A stretch of DNA of 23,132 nt from Bacillota bacterium (GTDB taxonomy: Bacteria > Bacillota_A > Clostridia > Peptostreptococcales > Anaerovoracaceae): NCBI GenBank assembly GCA_017556895.1, contig JAFYLX010000021.1, forward strand, positions 1-23,132, written 5' to 3'. The notes below the pieces were generated by a model. The model saw only the letters and a program-made list of their open reading frames with translations, was not told where the DNA came from and made no database searches. This document shows, in pieces, positions 6,492 through 15,329 of the stretch. A program made the position numbers and the translations under genes. The stretch's first letter is position 1; each line of letters opens with the position of its first letter.

Positions 6492-7715
6492 CTAGTCTAC
6501 TAATTCTTGAAGTTCAACTTTGATTTCATGCATCTTGTCGTCTCTTACGATGGTGAAAGTCACTTTATCGCCGATCTGATGGCTCTGAATCTCGTTGATT
6601 AGCATATCGCTGCTAGTAACTTCTTTTTTATCAATCATATAGATTAGGTCGCCTGGCTTAAGTCCTGCCTTCTGAGCATTCTCGCCAGTTACCTCTTTTA
6701 TATACACACCTGTTAGGGATACGCCATACTGCATTGCGTCCTGTGCAGATGTTAAGTCTACGATAGTGATGCCTGCTGCCGGTCTTCCTTCTACGTAGCC
6801 GGATTCGATTAAGGAATCGGCAACCTTTTTAACTGTATCGGCAGGGATTGCGAAGCCTAGTCCTTCGACGTCGGAGCCTGATGATTTAGCAACTACTAAA
6901 CCGATAAGTCTGCCGTGCTGGTCGAATACGCCACCGCCGGAGTTACCTGGGTTGATGGATGCACTGATCTGAAGAAGAACCATAGTCTTGCCTTCTAGAG
7001 TAATTTCTCTTTCAAGACCGCTGATGATACCTTCTGTTGCAGTTCCGGCTAAAGTTCCTAGAGGATTACCGATAGCAACCGCAAGGTCACCTACGGATAA
7101 ATCCATATCTTCTGCAAGAGTTACAGGAGCAAGTCCTTCTGCCTCAACCTTGATTACTGCGATGTCACATCTGCTGTCTGCAGCTACTAGAGTAGCATCG
7201 TATTCAGTGCCGTCATGCATAGTAACCTTGATAGTGCTAGCACCATCGATTACGTGGTTATTAGTAAGGATGTAACCGTCTTCGCTATATACAACGCCGC
7301 TGCCTGCCCCGCTAGTTACATACTGGCGTGCCCATACGTCTGTAGCAACGGACTCAGTAGTGATGGCAACTACGGAGTTTTCGTTGGCCGCAACGATTTC
7401 TTGAACAGTAAGTTCGCTTCCAGTGGCCTTAGATATGTTGTAATTGGTTGCATTTATGTTCTTTAAGAATCCACCGCCTCCTAGGTAACCTGAGGCTAAT
7501 GCGAAGCCGCCGGCGCCTAGAACTGAAGAGAAAATCATGGCGAAAATAAGTGTTACAACGAAGAATTTCTTTGTTACATAATTTTCTTTCTTTTTCGGTA
7601 TTTCTATCCATCCAGAATCATCGAGGGATTCGTCAAGGTCTACTGATGATGCAGAGAATTTTCTATATTTTTCAAATTTGTCCTCATCTTGATGAAATTT
7701 ATTCCAATCGTCCAT
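6492..7715 (-). CDS. HtrA/DegP-type membrane-anchored serine protease with PDZ domain
   Basis: This 407-residue protein is a trypsin-like HtrA protease for envelope protein quality control. It has a charged cytoplasmic N-terminus of about 50 residues and one membrane segment (about 51-75). The protease domain carries His154 (TNNHVIDGA), Asp184 (SRCDIAVIKV) and Ser259 (NPGNSGG), and a C-terminal PDZ domain covers about 312-403 (KAGLKPGDLIYMID). The ATG at 7715 is preceded by AAAGGAGG; an in-frame ATG seven codons earlier lies upstream of that site. Two differences around the serine are notable: QISASINPGNSGGGV replaces the usual QTDAAINPGNSGGPL. The triad is intact, so activity is expected. 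It is transcribed alone, divergent from pgm. Confidence 0.93.
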   Translation of the reverse strand: MDDWNKFHQDEDKFEKYRKFSASSVDLDESLDDSGWIEIPKKKENYVTKKFFVVTLIFAMIFSSVLGAGGFALASGYLGGGGFLKNINATNYNISKATGSELTVQEIVAANENSVVAITTESVATDVWARQYVTSGAGSGVVYSEDGYILTNNHVIDGASTIKVTMHDGTEYDATLVAADSRCDIAVIKVEAEGLAPVTLAEDMDLSVGDLAVAIGNPLGTLAGTATEGIISGLEREITLEGKTMVLLQISASINPGNSGGGVFDQHGRLIGLVVAKSSGSDVEGLGFAIPADTVKKVADSLIESGYVEGRPAAGITIVDLTSAQDAMQYGVSLTGVYIKEVTGENAQKAGLKPGDLIYMIDKKEVTSSDMLINEIQSHQIGDKVTFTIVRDDKMHEIKVELQELVD

Positions 7716-7787
7716 AAAAAAGACCTCCTTTTGCATAAAATTATATTAGTCAATTATGTATTTTGTGTGTAAAAATTATGGGAAATG

Positions 7788-7796
7788 TGATAAAAT
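7788..7796 (+). promoter_or_regulatory. Possible extended -10 element for the phosphoglucomutase operon
   Basis: TGA followed by TAAAAT (7788-7796) resembles a TGn extended -10 element about 49 bases before the pgm ATG. No convincing -35 is present at normal spacing; TTGTGT upstream is 22 bases away. This is the best candidate in the divergent htrA-pgm region. Confidence 0.3.
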
Positions 7797-7844
7797 AAGA
7801 TGTTAAATTTGTATTATTATTATGAATGATAGGATAATGTTATT

Positions 7845-9524
7845 ATGGAAAATATTATCAAACAATATACATTATGGCGTGCAAAGGCACTGCCTCCGAA
7901 ATTATATCAAGAATTAGAAGATATTTCAAAGGATACAGAGCAAATCTACGAAAGATTTTGTAGAGAAATCAACTTTGGTACATCCGGCCTAAGGGGTAAG
8001 ATGGGCGTAGGCCCAAATCGTATGAACGAAATCGTCATCAAGAGAGCTACTATGGGTGTAGCAGACTACCTTCACACTAGAAGCGAGAGACCTCTTGCGA
8101 TCATCGGCTACGATACTAGAATCAACTCCAAGGAATTCGCAGAAGAAGTGGCAAGAGACCTTTCCGTAATGGGTGTGGACTCATATCTCTTCGACGAACC
8201 TACGCCGGTGCCTGTGGTTTCCTTTGCAATTAGACACCTTGGGGCAAGCTGCGGCATTATGATTACCGCTAGCCACAACCCTAAAGAATACAATGGATAT
8301 AAGGTTTACGACAGCGTCGGCAATCAGATCGACGACGACAAGGCTAGACTAGTTGAGAGCTATATCAACAAGCACGAATACTTCGAAGAAGTGATAGAGC
8401 ATCCTGACAAAGATGGTGTGATCACAATTGGCGACGGCAAGGTTAAGGAAGCCTACCTTAAAGCCCTTGGAGAAAACCTTCTTCTCTGGACAGAGGACCA
8501 AGGCGAAGCTGAGAGTGCTCTAGCAGGCTTAAACATCATCTATACACCGCTAAACGGAGCCGGCAGAGATTACTGCACTAGAGTTTTCGAAAACTTAGGC
8601 GTTTCCAACGTCACTTTCGTAGCGGAACAGTGGGAAAGGGACGGCAACTTCCCTACTTGCCCATATCCAAACCCAGAAAATCCGGCGGCTTTTAACAAGG
8701 CCTTGGGATATATAAAAGAAGATACGGACATCATAATTGGGACTGACCCTGATAGCGACCGTATGGGCGTTATGGCCAAGAAGGACGGCGAATTCGTGCG
8801 TCTTACTGGCGACCAGGTAGGTCTACTGATGCTGGATTACATCTGTCAGTGCCATACTAAAGGCATCGGCGGCAAGACTCTTGGCCCTAACAAGGTGGCG
8901 TATAAGAGTTTCGTTTCTTCACCATTTGCAGAAGACATCGCAAAGCATTACGGCATCCAGCTAAAGAATGTACCTACCGGCTTCAAAAATATTGCCAGAG
9001 AAATGGAAGTTTTGAAGCAGGCAGGCAGAGAGGACGATTTTCTATTCGGTTTCGAGGAAAGTTTAGGATACCTTTACGGTACGTATACTAGAGACAAGGA
9101 TGGCGTCTTAGCTGCACAGATGATATGCTTAATTGCGGCATACCTAAAGTCCAAAGGCGAGAGCCTACTAGATAGACTAGAGGATCTTCATCACATGCTT
9201 GGATATGTTAAATCCAAGGGGACATCAATCGAGTTCAAGGCAGAAAAAGACAGGGAAACTATGGCTAAAATCATGGAAGACCTGTTCGACAAGAAGCTTA
9301 CTGCTCTGCTTGGCGAGGAGCTTGACATCGACGACGAGTTCCGTGCACTAAATATGTTTAGAGCAAGCACAAAGAGTGGACATCAGTTCATCATTAGACC
9401 TTCAGGCACAGAGCTAAAGGTTAAGATATATGCCTTTGCCAAGGGCAATTCAGAAGAAGAAGCAGACAAGGTGGCAGCTAGAATGGTTGAAGAGCTTACT
9501 GCTTTTGGCGACACATATAGATAG
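7845..9524 (+). CDS. pgcA: Phosphoglucomutase / phosphomannomutase (alpha-phosphohexomutase)
   Basis: The 559-residue enzyme interconverts hexose-1- and hexose-6-phosphates. All four signature loops are present: the phosphoserine loop TASHNP (Ser143) and the metal loop GTDPDSDR (Asp301, 303, 305). The sugar-specificity loop FGFEESLGY (Glu404, Glu405) and the phosphate-binding loop RPSGTE (518-523) complete the set. GTSGLRGKMG near 45-54 is also typical. The length suits the PgcA/YhxB branch rather than the shorter ManB/GlmM branch. The GEES-type loop favours glucose/mannose phosphates over glucosamine. A modest AGGA precedes the ATG by about ten bases. It is the first gene of a five-gene plus-strand run and could supply glucose-1-phosphate to the nucleotidyltransferase seen elsewhere in the window, which is only an inference. 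Confidence 0.95.
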   Translation: MENIIKQYTLWRAKALPPKLYQELEDISKDTEQIYERFCREINFGTSGLRGKMGVGPNRMNEIVIKRATMGVADYLHTRSERPLAIIGYDTRINSKEFAEEVARDLSVMGVDSYLFDEPTPVPVVSFAIRHLGASCGIMITASHNPKEYNGYKVYDSVGNQIDDDKARLVESYINKHEYFEEVIEHPDKDGVITIGDGKVKEAYLKALGENLLLWTEDQGEAESALAGLNIIYTPLNGAGRDYCTRVFENLGVSNVTFVAEQWERDGNFPTCPYPNPENPAAFNKALGYIKEDTDIIIGTDPDSDRMGVMAKKDGEFVRLTGDQVGLLMLDYICQCHTKGIGGKTLGPNKVAYKSFVSSPFAEDIAKHYGIQLKNVPTGFKNIAREMEVLKQAGREDDFLFGFEESLGYLYGTYTRDKDGVLAAQMICLIAAYLKSKGESLLDRLEDLHHMLGYVKSKGTSIEFKAEKDRETMAKIMEDLFDKKLTALLGEELDIDDEFRALNMFRASTKSGHQFIIRPSGTELKVKIYAFAKGNSEEEADKVAARMVEELTAFGDTYR

Positions 9525-9557
9525 ATATATATTTAAGTAGAAACAGGAGTATTTTGA

Positions 9558-10475
9558 ATGAATAAAGTATTAACAGCAATCGATAACAGCGGATCCTTCC
9601 GTGTTTATCTTACAATCAGTACAGACTTAGTAGAAGAAGCAAGACAGATTCACCAGACTACACCTCTTGGAACTGCTGCACTAGGTAGAGTTCTTACTGG
9701 TGCAGGTCTAATGGGTCTTCTACTAAAGAATGATAGAGACAAATTAACAGTAATCTTCAAGGGTGACGGCCCTGCAAAGCAGATTCTTGCTACAGCAAAT
9801 GCTCACGGTGAAGTTAAGGGATACATCGCAAATCCGGACGTTGACCTTCCTTTAAGACCTGATGGCAAGCTTGACGTTGGCGGTTCCCTAGGTATCGGCG
9901 AACTAACAGTTATAAAGGATTTAGGACTTAAGGAACCTTTCATCGGAACTATCGCACTAGCTTCCGGCGAAATTGCAGAAGACTTAACTGCATACTACTA
10001 CATCTCAGAACAGCAGAATTCAGCTATTTCCTTAGGCGTAAAAATCGAAACAGACTACACAGTAGGTGCTGCTGGCGGTATGATCATCCAGCTTTTACCT
10101 GACTTTAAGGATGAGGCGGTTGACGCACTAGAAGCAATGCTAGGAAACCTTCCTCCGATTACAACTCTAATCGACGAGGTTAACGCTGAAGGCAAACTTC
10201 TTTCCGAAGAAGGTAAGGTTAAGCTTCTAGCTGATAAGATTTTCTCCGGCATGCCTGAAGGATACGGCATCAGAGAGCTTGATATGAGAGAAATCAAGTG
10301 GGAATGCGACTGTTCCGAAGAAAGACTAGAAAAGGCGCTTATGACTATCGGTGTTCAGGACTTAACAGAAATCATCGAAGAAGACGGTCAGGCCGAAATG
10401 GTTTGTCAGTTCTGCCTAAAGAAATACTTATTCGATAAGGAACACTTAGAGAGAATTTTAGAAAGCATCAAATAA
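9558..10475 (+). CDS. hslO: Redox-regulated chaperone Hsp33
   Basis: This 305-residue protein is Hsp33, a holdase that protects unfolding proteins during oxidative stress. Zinc-bound cysteines keep it inactive until oxidation. The four redox cysteines are visible as WECDCSEERLEKAL (C250, C252) and MVCQFCLKKY (C283, C286), the C-x-C and C-x2-C pattern of the family. The N-terminal domain shows TTPLGTAALGRVLTGAGLMG and the GIGELTVIKDLGLKEPF stretch, both conserved. AGGAG lies eight bases before the ATG. The gap to pgm is 33 bases and to the DUF1934 gene 20 bases, so the genes are probably co-transcribed. In an anaerobe this would help with oxygen or disulfide exposure. Confidence 0.96.
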   Translation: MNKVLTAIDNSGSFRVYLTISTDLVEEARQIHQTTPLGTAALGRVLTGAGLMGLLLKNDRDKLTVIFKGDGPAKQILATANAHGEVKGYIANPDVDLPLRPDGKLDVGGSLGIGELTVIKDLGLKEPFIGTIALASGEIAEDLTAYYYISEQQNSAISLGVKIETDYTVGAAGGMIIQLLPDFKDEAVDALEAMLGNLPPITTLIDEVNAEGKLLSEEGKVKLLADKIFSGMPEGYGIRELDMREIKWECDCSEERLEKALMTIGVQDLTEIIEEDGQAEMVCQFCLKKYLFDKEHLERILESIK

Positions 10476-10495
10476 CGCAAAAGAGGCAGTATCAA

Positions 10496-10921
10496 ATGAA
10501 AGAGATTACACTAAAAATCACAGGAAAACAGAAGATTAAAGGCGTAGAAGAAGACCAGATGGAATTCGTTACAGATGGTAAGCTTTACGAAAGAAATAAT
10601 TCTATATATATAATGTACGAGGAATCAGAAGTATCCGGAATGAAGGGATGCACAACTACAATCAAGATGACAGATGATTCCATCAAGATGAGAAGAAATG
10701 GCGATTTAGGCATGAACACTGAGCTGTACTTCGAGACAGGCAAGAGATTCAACAGCATCTATAATACGCCATACGGCCCGATGGGCATCGAAGTTTTGAC
10801 GAAGTATGTAGACAACAGATTCGACAAAGAAACAGACAAAGGCGTAATCGATGTTGAGTACAAGATCAGCATGGATGGCGTGGTAGAAAGCCAGAACAGA
10901 CTTACTATCGAAGTAATGTAA
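10496..10921 (+). CDS. DUF1934 (YwiB-like) protein
   Basis: The 141-residue protein resembles the DUF1934/YwiB family, small soluble beta-barrels of calycin-like fold. The recognisable pieces are [22 protein letters not shown], the GCTTTIKM strand, and [16 protein letters not shown] near the middle. No membrane segment or signal peptide is present. AAGAGG lies nine bases before the ATG. No biochemical function is established for the family, and this copy shows no catalytic motif I can name. It lies 20 bases after hslO and before a DUF1846 gene in the same run. Confidence 0.8.
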   Translation: MKEITLKITGKQKIKGVEEDQMEFVTDGKLYERNNSIYIMYEESEVSGMKGCTTTIKMTDDSIKMRRNGDLGMNTELYFETGKRFNSIYNTPYGPMGIEVLTKYVDNRFDKETDKGVIDVEYKISMDGVVESQNRLTIEVM

Positions 10922-10977
10922 TAAATGTAAATAATGCTAGTTTATATAAAGGAAAGATAAGAAGCGAGGGGAAGAAA

Positions 10978-12489
10978 ATGCAGAGAAAAGGTTTCGATTC
11001 AGAAAAATATATTGAAGAGCAGTCCAAATATATCCTTGAGAGAATCAACGAAGGAAACGGACAGAGACTATACCTTGAATTTGGTGGCAAACTGGTCCAC
11101 GACAAGCACGCTATGCGTGTTCTGCCTGGATTTGACGAAAATGCCAAGATTAAGCTACTTCAGAAGCTAAAAGATCAGGCTGAAATCATCATTTGCATTT
11201 ATTCAGGAGATATTATCAACAGCAAGACTCGTCAGGACTTCGGTATCACTTATGACCTTGAAGTTCTAAGACTTATCGATATTTTCCGCAAATATGACTT
11301 ATCAGTTAACAGCGTAGTAGTAACTCGTTACGAAGATGCACCTGCTGTAAACAAGTTCATCAATCGTCTAGAAAGAAGAGGTATCAGAACTTACAAGCAC
11401 AACTACACTAAGGGATACCCTACAGACGTAGAGACTATCGTAAGTGAAGAAGGTTACGGCGCAAATCCATACATCGAAGTAACTAAGCCTCTAGCAGTAG
11501 TTACAGGCCCAGGTGGCGGTAGCGGCAAGCTTGCAACATGTCTTTCTCAGCTTTATCACGAATACAAGAGAGGCGTTAAGGTTGGTTATGCTAAATTTGA
11601 GACTTTCCCTGTTTGGAATCTTCCACTTAAGCACCCTGTAAACCTATCTTACGAAGCGGCCACAGCAGACTTAAGAGACGTAAACATGATTGACTCCTTC
11701 CATTTGGAAGCTTACGGCGAAATGGCTGTAAACTATAACAGAGACCTTGAAGTTTTCCCTGTAGTTAAGAGAATCATCGAGAAAATTACAGGCGAAACTA
11801 AGTATCTATCCCCAACAGACATGGGCGTAAATAGAGTAGGTTTCTGCATCACTGACGACGAAGTGGTTAAGGAAGCATGCGTTCAGGAAGTAATCCGTAG
11901 ATTCATCATCGCAAAATGTGACTACAAGAAGGGATACATCTCTGAAGCAGCTCTTGAACGTTCAGAACTTCTTATGAAGGAAGTAAACGCTAAGGAAGAA
12001 GACAGAAAAGTCGTAAACGAGGCGAGAGAATACGCTGAATATAAGCGTGGAGTAGATGGAAAGTATGCCAACGCGGTAGTAATGGCTCTAGAAATGCCAG
12101 ACGGAAGCATCGTAACTGGTAGATCAAGCCGTAGAATGGTAGCGGCAGCAGCTGCTGTACTAAACGGCGTTAAGAAACTTGCAGGCATCGACGATGATAA
12201 ATATGTAATTGCACCAAACGTATTTAACGATATTCAGGTTCTAAAGACTGATGTCTTAAATCACGACAGAACAAGCTTAAATTTAGAGGAAATTCTGATT
12301 GCCCTTTCCATTTCCGCAGAAAGCAACCCTTGCGCGAAGAAGGCGACAGAAATGCTTATGGAACTACAGGGCTGCAAAGCACACTGTACTGCTATCCTAA
12401 GTGAAAGAGACGAACAGACTTTAAGAAGCATGGGCATTGACGTAACATGCGACCCTGAATATGTGACTACAAACTTGTATTTCGCATAA
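10978..12489 (+). CDS. DUF1846 domain-containing protein
   Basis: This 503-residue cytoplasmic protein matches the DUF1846 family along its full expected length of about 500. Landmarks are the N-terminal [24 protein letters not shown] with [10 protein letters not shown], and [19 protein letters not shown] glycine-rich loop [20 protein letters not shown] lies at about 176-195, followed by [19 protein letters not shown]. The GPGGGSGK loop at 177-184 resembles a P-loop and could bind a nucleotide phosphate, but the family's activity has not been established as far as I know. GAGGGG precedes the ATG. It lies 56 bases after the DUF1934 gene and 13 bases before clc. Confidence 0.88.
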   Translation: MQRKGFDSEKYIEEQSKYILERINEGNGQRLYLEFGGKLVHDKHAMRVLPGFDENAKIKLLQKLKDQAEIIICIYSGDIINSKTRQDFGITYDLEVLRLIDIFRKYDLSVNSVVVTRYEDAPAVNKFINRLERRGIRTYKHNYTKGYPTDVETIVSEEGYGANPYIEVTKPLAVVTGPGGGSGKLATCLSQLYHEYKRGVKVGYAKFETFPVWNLPLKHPVNLSYEAATADLRDVNMIDSFHLEAYGEMAVNYNRDLEVFPVVKRIIEKITGETKYLSPTDMGVNRVGFCITDDEVVKEACVQEVIRRFIIAKCDYKKGYISEAALERSELLMKEVNAKEEDRKVVNEAREYAEYKRGVDGKYANAVVMALEMPDGSIVTGRSSRRMVAAAAAVLNGVKKLAGIDDDKYVIAPNVFNDIQVLKTDVLNHDRTSLNLEEILIALSISAESNPCAKKATEMLMELQGCKAHCTAILSERDEQTLRSMGIDVTCDPEYVTTNLYFA

Positions 12490-12502
12490 CTAGGGAGAAA
12501 AA

Positions 12503-14128
12503 ATGGCAAAAAAGATAATCAAAAGAAGACATATAAAATCTACAAAAGAACATCTTAAGAGGACTAGATCCACTGCCACTAAGCAGATTCTAAAGAGAAA
12601 GGATAGCTTCAAGTACAAGCTAATCCTTCAGGGTATGGGCGTTGGGGCAGTGACTGGAAGTATCGTCTCCTTATATAGATTTGCCTTCCACGAGGTAGAA
12701 GCTGCGAGAACTTTCATGGTAGCAGCGGCTGCTCAGAAGGTACTAGTGGCACTTTTAGGCATCGGCATCGTACTTTTCGCACTGGTAGTATCTGCCGGAG
12801 TTGTAAAGAGAGAGCCCGTGGGCGGAGGCAGCGGCATCCCTCAGGTTGAGGCCGAAATGAAGGGGAAAATGAACGCTAACTGGTTCCAGGTAATCTTGGC
12901 CAAGTTCATAGGAAGCCTTCTTGCTATTGGCGCCGGCTTATCGCTGGGCAGTGAGGGACCAAGTGTACAGCTGGGGGCTATGTCAGGGAAAGGTTTTTCC
13001 AGAATATCTAGAGGCCTAAGAACAGAAGAAAGAATGCTGATGACGGCAGGCAGTGGCGCAGGCCTTGCAGCGGCCTTCGGGGCACCGTTAGCCGGCGTAG
13101 TATTCACACTTGAAGAAATGCACAAGAACTTCTCTCAGGAAGTTCTATTGACGACTATGGCGGCGGCTATCACGGCTGACTGCATAGCAGCATACATATT
13201 CGGCATGAAGCCGATTTTCGAATTTACGGTAAGTGAGGGTTTGCCTCTAGACCGTATGTGGCTGGTAATAGTACTAGGTATCGCACTTGGTATCTTCGGG
13301 GTGATATACACAAAAGTTACATTCTTAACGCAGGACGTGTTCGCTAAGATATCACCTGCAGTGAAGAGAGTAGTTATTCCTTTTGTGATGGTAATGGTAG
13401 TTGCGGTACTAGTTCCAAAGGCCCTAGGCAGCGGTTCAGCTTTAATCGAACCCGTTGCAAACGGCAAGATGGCAGCCACTATGATATTAGGTTTACTAGT
13501 GGTGAAGTTTATCACATCTATGATAAGCTTTGGCACAGGCCTTCCAGGGGGTACATTCCTTCCTATGCTTGTGCTTGGGGCGCTTGCGGGAGGCTTCTTT
13601 ACTGAAGCAGTAAGCCCGCTAGTTGGTTTCGAAGAAACATATATCCAGTATTTCGTAGTTCTTGGTATGGCAGGATACTTCTCAGCCATCGTTAGAGCCC
13701 CTATTACGGGAATCATCCTGATTTGCGAAATGACAGGAACTTTCTCCAACCTGCTTTCCCTATCTATGGTTTCACTGATCGCATATATGGTGGCAGACTT
13801 AATCAAGAGTCCTCCTCTATATGAAGCCCTAACAGAGAGATTAGTAGACGGACACAAGGCGAAAAAGCCTAACAAGAAGAATAAGATTCTTATCGAGTGT
13901 GAGGTTCATATGGGATCCATAATGGAAGACCAGACGCTTTCATCTATCAGCCTTCCAAAGGGATGCCTAGTGGTATCCATCCTAAGAGACGGACATGAAA
14001 TCGTACCTCACGGCGGTACTCATCTAGAAGCGGGCGACAAGCTTGCGGTTCTCTGCAACGAGGATCTGGTGATGAGCGTTCAGTACGAACTAGAAGAAAA
14101 GTGCAAGACACTGTTTAATAACAAATAA
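12503..14128 (+). CDS. ClC-family chloride/proton antiporter with TrkA-C domain
   Basis: The 541-residue membrane protein has the ClC signatures. GGGSGIPQVE at 107-116 supplies the selectivity serine, and GSEGPSVQLG at 149-158 has gating Glu151. GLPGGTFLP at 346-354 and a late tyrosine in PPLYEAL (Tyr440) complete the chloride site. The internal proton glutamate is kept in FTLEEM (Glu204/205), which argues for an exchanger rather than a channel. The first 38 residues are very basic (MAKKIIKRRHIKSTKEHLKR) and cytoplasmic. A soluble RCK_C/TrkA_C ligand-binding domain covers about 462-535, a common bacterial replacement for the CBS pair. AGGGAG lies six bases before the ATG. It is last in the run and followed by a terminator. 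Such antiporters serve acid resistance or anion balance. Confidence 0.93.
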   Translation: MAKKIIKRRHIKSTKEHLKRTRSTATKQILKRKDSFKYKLILQGMGVGAVTGSIVSLYRFAFHEVEAARTFMVAAAAQKVLVALLGIGIVLFALVVSAGVVKREPVGGGSGIPQVEAEMKGKMNANWFQVILAKFIGSLLAIGAGLSLGSEGPSVQLGAMSGKGFSRISRGLRTEERMLMTAGSGAGLAAAFGAPLAGVVFTLEEMHKNFSQEVLLTTMAAAITADCIAAYIFGMKPIFEFTVSEGLPLDRMWLVIVLGIALGIFGVIYTKVTFLTQDVFAKISPAVKRVVIPFVMVMVVAVLVPKALGSGSALIEPVANGKMAATMILGLLVVKFITSMISFGTGLPGGTFLPMLVLGALAGGFFTEAVSPLVGFEETYIQYFVVLGMAGYFSAIVRAPITGIILICEMTGTFSNLLSLSMVSLIAYMVADLIKSPPLYEALTERLVDGHKAKKPNKKNKILIECEVHMGSIMEDQTLSSISLPKGCLVVSILRDGHEIVPHGGTHLEAGDKLAVLCNEDLVMSVQYELEEKCKTLFNNK

Positions 14129-14132
14129 GAAC

Positions 14133-14178
14133 AGAGCACCTAAGGTTTGACAAACGAAGACCAAAGGTGCTCTTATTT
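14133..14178 (+). terminator. Terminator of the pgm-clc operon
   Basis: AGAGCACCT (14133-14141) pairs with AGGTGCTCT (14165-14173). The 23-base interior can itself fold, and a T-rich TTATTTTATT tract follows. On the minus strand the hairpin could also end the XRE transcript coming from 14625. Confidence 0.75.
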
Positions 14179-14196
14179 TATTCATATATATTATTG

Positions 14197-14625
14197 TTAT
14201 TTATTCTCGGGACTTCCGGGTTTCTTAGGCTTTTTCTTCTCCAATGCTTCCCTGTTTTTCTGGATAATCTTATCCTGTTCCAATAGCTGATTTGCCCTTT
14301 CTATGAGCATGCCTTTGGCGAAATTGGAAAGTTTATCGTAAGTTTGAACAAGCAGGGCCAAGGTATCGTCGTAGTAATATCCGCCAGAGATGGCAGTTAA
14401 GTAGTCTTGTTCATTTTCGATAAAGAAATAGTTCATTTTGATGCCGTGTCTTTGAGACAGCTTATACAGAACTTCCGCATCAGGAGTAGTTTTTCCTGAC
14501 TCATAGGCTGCATACAGCAATCTAGTTAGACCTACGTCTACAGCCATTCTAACTTGGCTAACTGCACATTTTGCTCTTAAAAGTCGCAAGTTTCTTGCAA
14601 TGATCTTCTGAGTTTCAATTTTCAT
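14197..14625 (-). CDS. XRE-family helix-turn-helix regulator (first of two)
   Basis: This 142-residue protein has an N-terminal Cro/C1-type helix-turn-helix (about 8-65). It is recognisable from NLRLLRAKCAVSQVRMAVDVGLT and the YESGKTTPDAEVLYKLSQRHGI region. A C-terminal helical part (about 85-130) ends in a lysine-rich tail, and a short aromatic patch GGYYYDD lies between. AAAAGGAA precedes the ATG. It is divergent from a second XRE gene across 225 bases that hold repeats. Regulators of this size often control their own promoter and the divergent gene; no target is proven here. Confidence 0.8.
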   Translation of the reverse strand: MKIETQKIIARNLRLLRAKCAVSQVRMAVDVGLTRLLYAAYESGKTTPDAEVLYKLSQRHGIKMNYFFIENEQDYLTAISGGYYYDDTLALLVQTYDKLSNFAKGMLIERANQLLEQDKIIQKNREALEKKKPKKPGSPENK

Positions 14626-14741
14626 GATAGTTCCTTTTCCTTAATTTTATTTTCTAAAATGCCCCTCACTATTAATAGAGTCAAAAATGTCAAAAAAGTT
14701 GCATAAAAAAGTCGAATTTTTTCGAAAAAGAAAATATTTGT

Positions 14742-14834
14742 CTTTTAGGCTATAAAATTCAACTGGTGGTTGCTTCTGCGTTTTGGTACAGCGTTGTAAC
14801 TTTAAGGATAAGAATTAAAACTTTTAGGCTTATA
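14742..14834 (+). repeat. Direct repeats in the divergent XRE intergenic region
   Basis: CTTTTAGGCT followed by TATA occurs at 14742-14754, and CTTTTAGGCTTATA recurs at 14821-14834, 79 bases apart. The region also contains GTCAAAAA twice, nine bases apart (about 14681-14697), and a TCGAA/TTCGA inverted pair at 14712-14725. These are candidate binding sites for one or both flanking regulators. I found no clear -35/-10 pair between them. Confidence 0.45.
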
Positions 14835-14850
14835 TTTTTGGGAGAATAAA

Positions 14851-15222
14851 ATGACTGAAAAAGAAAGATTCAGAGAAATAGATCGTAGAGAAATGGGACG
14901 CAGAATAAAGAATAGAAGAGAAACTGTTAAGATGAGCAGAGAAAAGCTAGCTGAACATCTTGATGTTTCACCTCAGTTCATCGCTGACATAGAATACGGA
15001 AGCAAAGGCGTATCTATCAAGAGTCTCTACCTTCTGTCACAGGCGCTAGGAGTAACTACGGACTACATTTTGGCAGGGAGCGTTTACGAACTAGACGGAG
15101 ATTCGGAAGCGGCAAGAGTTCAAGAACAAATCCTAGACCTACTTCATAGATGCGACGCAAAACAATTAAAAGGAATTAGGGACATCGCAGAAATATATGT
15201 TGACGGTGTCAAGGAAGAGTAA
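14851..15222 (+). CDS. XRE-family helix-turn-helix regulator (second of two)
   Basis: The 123-residue protein carries a Cro/C1-type helix-turn-helix at about 16-72, with MGRRIKNRRETVKMSREKLAEHL, VSPQFIADIEYGSKGVS and LYLLSQALGVTTDYIL. These are very typical helix positions. A C-terminal helix (about 86-118) may dimerise. GGGAG precedes the ATG by seven bases. It is divergent from the other XRE gene and ends in its own terminator before the sigma factor gene, so it is probably a single-gene unit. Target unknown. Confidence 0.88.
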   Translation: MTEKERFREIDRREMGRRIKNRRETVKMSREKLAEHLDVSPQFIADIEYGSKGVSIKSLYLLSQALGVTTDYILAGSVYELDGDSEAARVQEQILDLLHRCDAKQLKGIRDIAEIYVDGVKEE

Positions 15223-15258
15223 GTACAAAATCGGTGCTTAATTATTATGATATCTAGA

Positions 15259-15288
15259 AACACTTTCCTGCGAGGGAGAGTGTTTTTT
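15259..15288 (+). terminator. Terminator of the second XRE gene
   Basis: AACACTTTCC (15259-15268) pairs with GGAGAGTGTT (15275-15284), with one G-U pair and a six-base loop, followed by TTTTTT overlapping the stem end. It separates the XRE gene from the sigma factor gene. Confidence 0.85.
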
Positions 15289-15329
15289 ATTTCCAGAGTA
15301 TTACTAGCTTTGCAGAAAGGATGAGGAAA

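Noticed and set aside
13135..13875. Long minus-strand open frame (246 codons) across clc
   Set aside because: It lies antisense to a clear ClC gene, its product is low-complexity Ser/Thr/Ile/Pro-rich, and it has no ribosome site. It is a by-product of codon bias.
14197..15222. XRE pair as part of a prophage or integrated element
   Set aside because: No integrase, excisionase, attachment repeats or phage genes nearby; neighbours on both sides are ordinary chromosomal genes.
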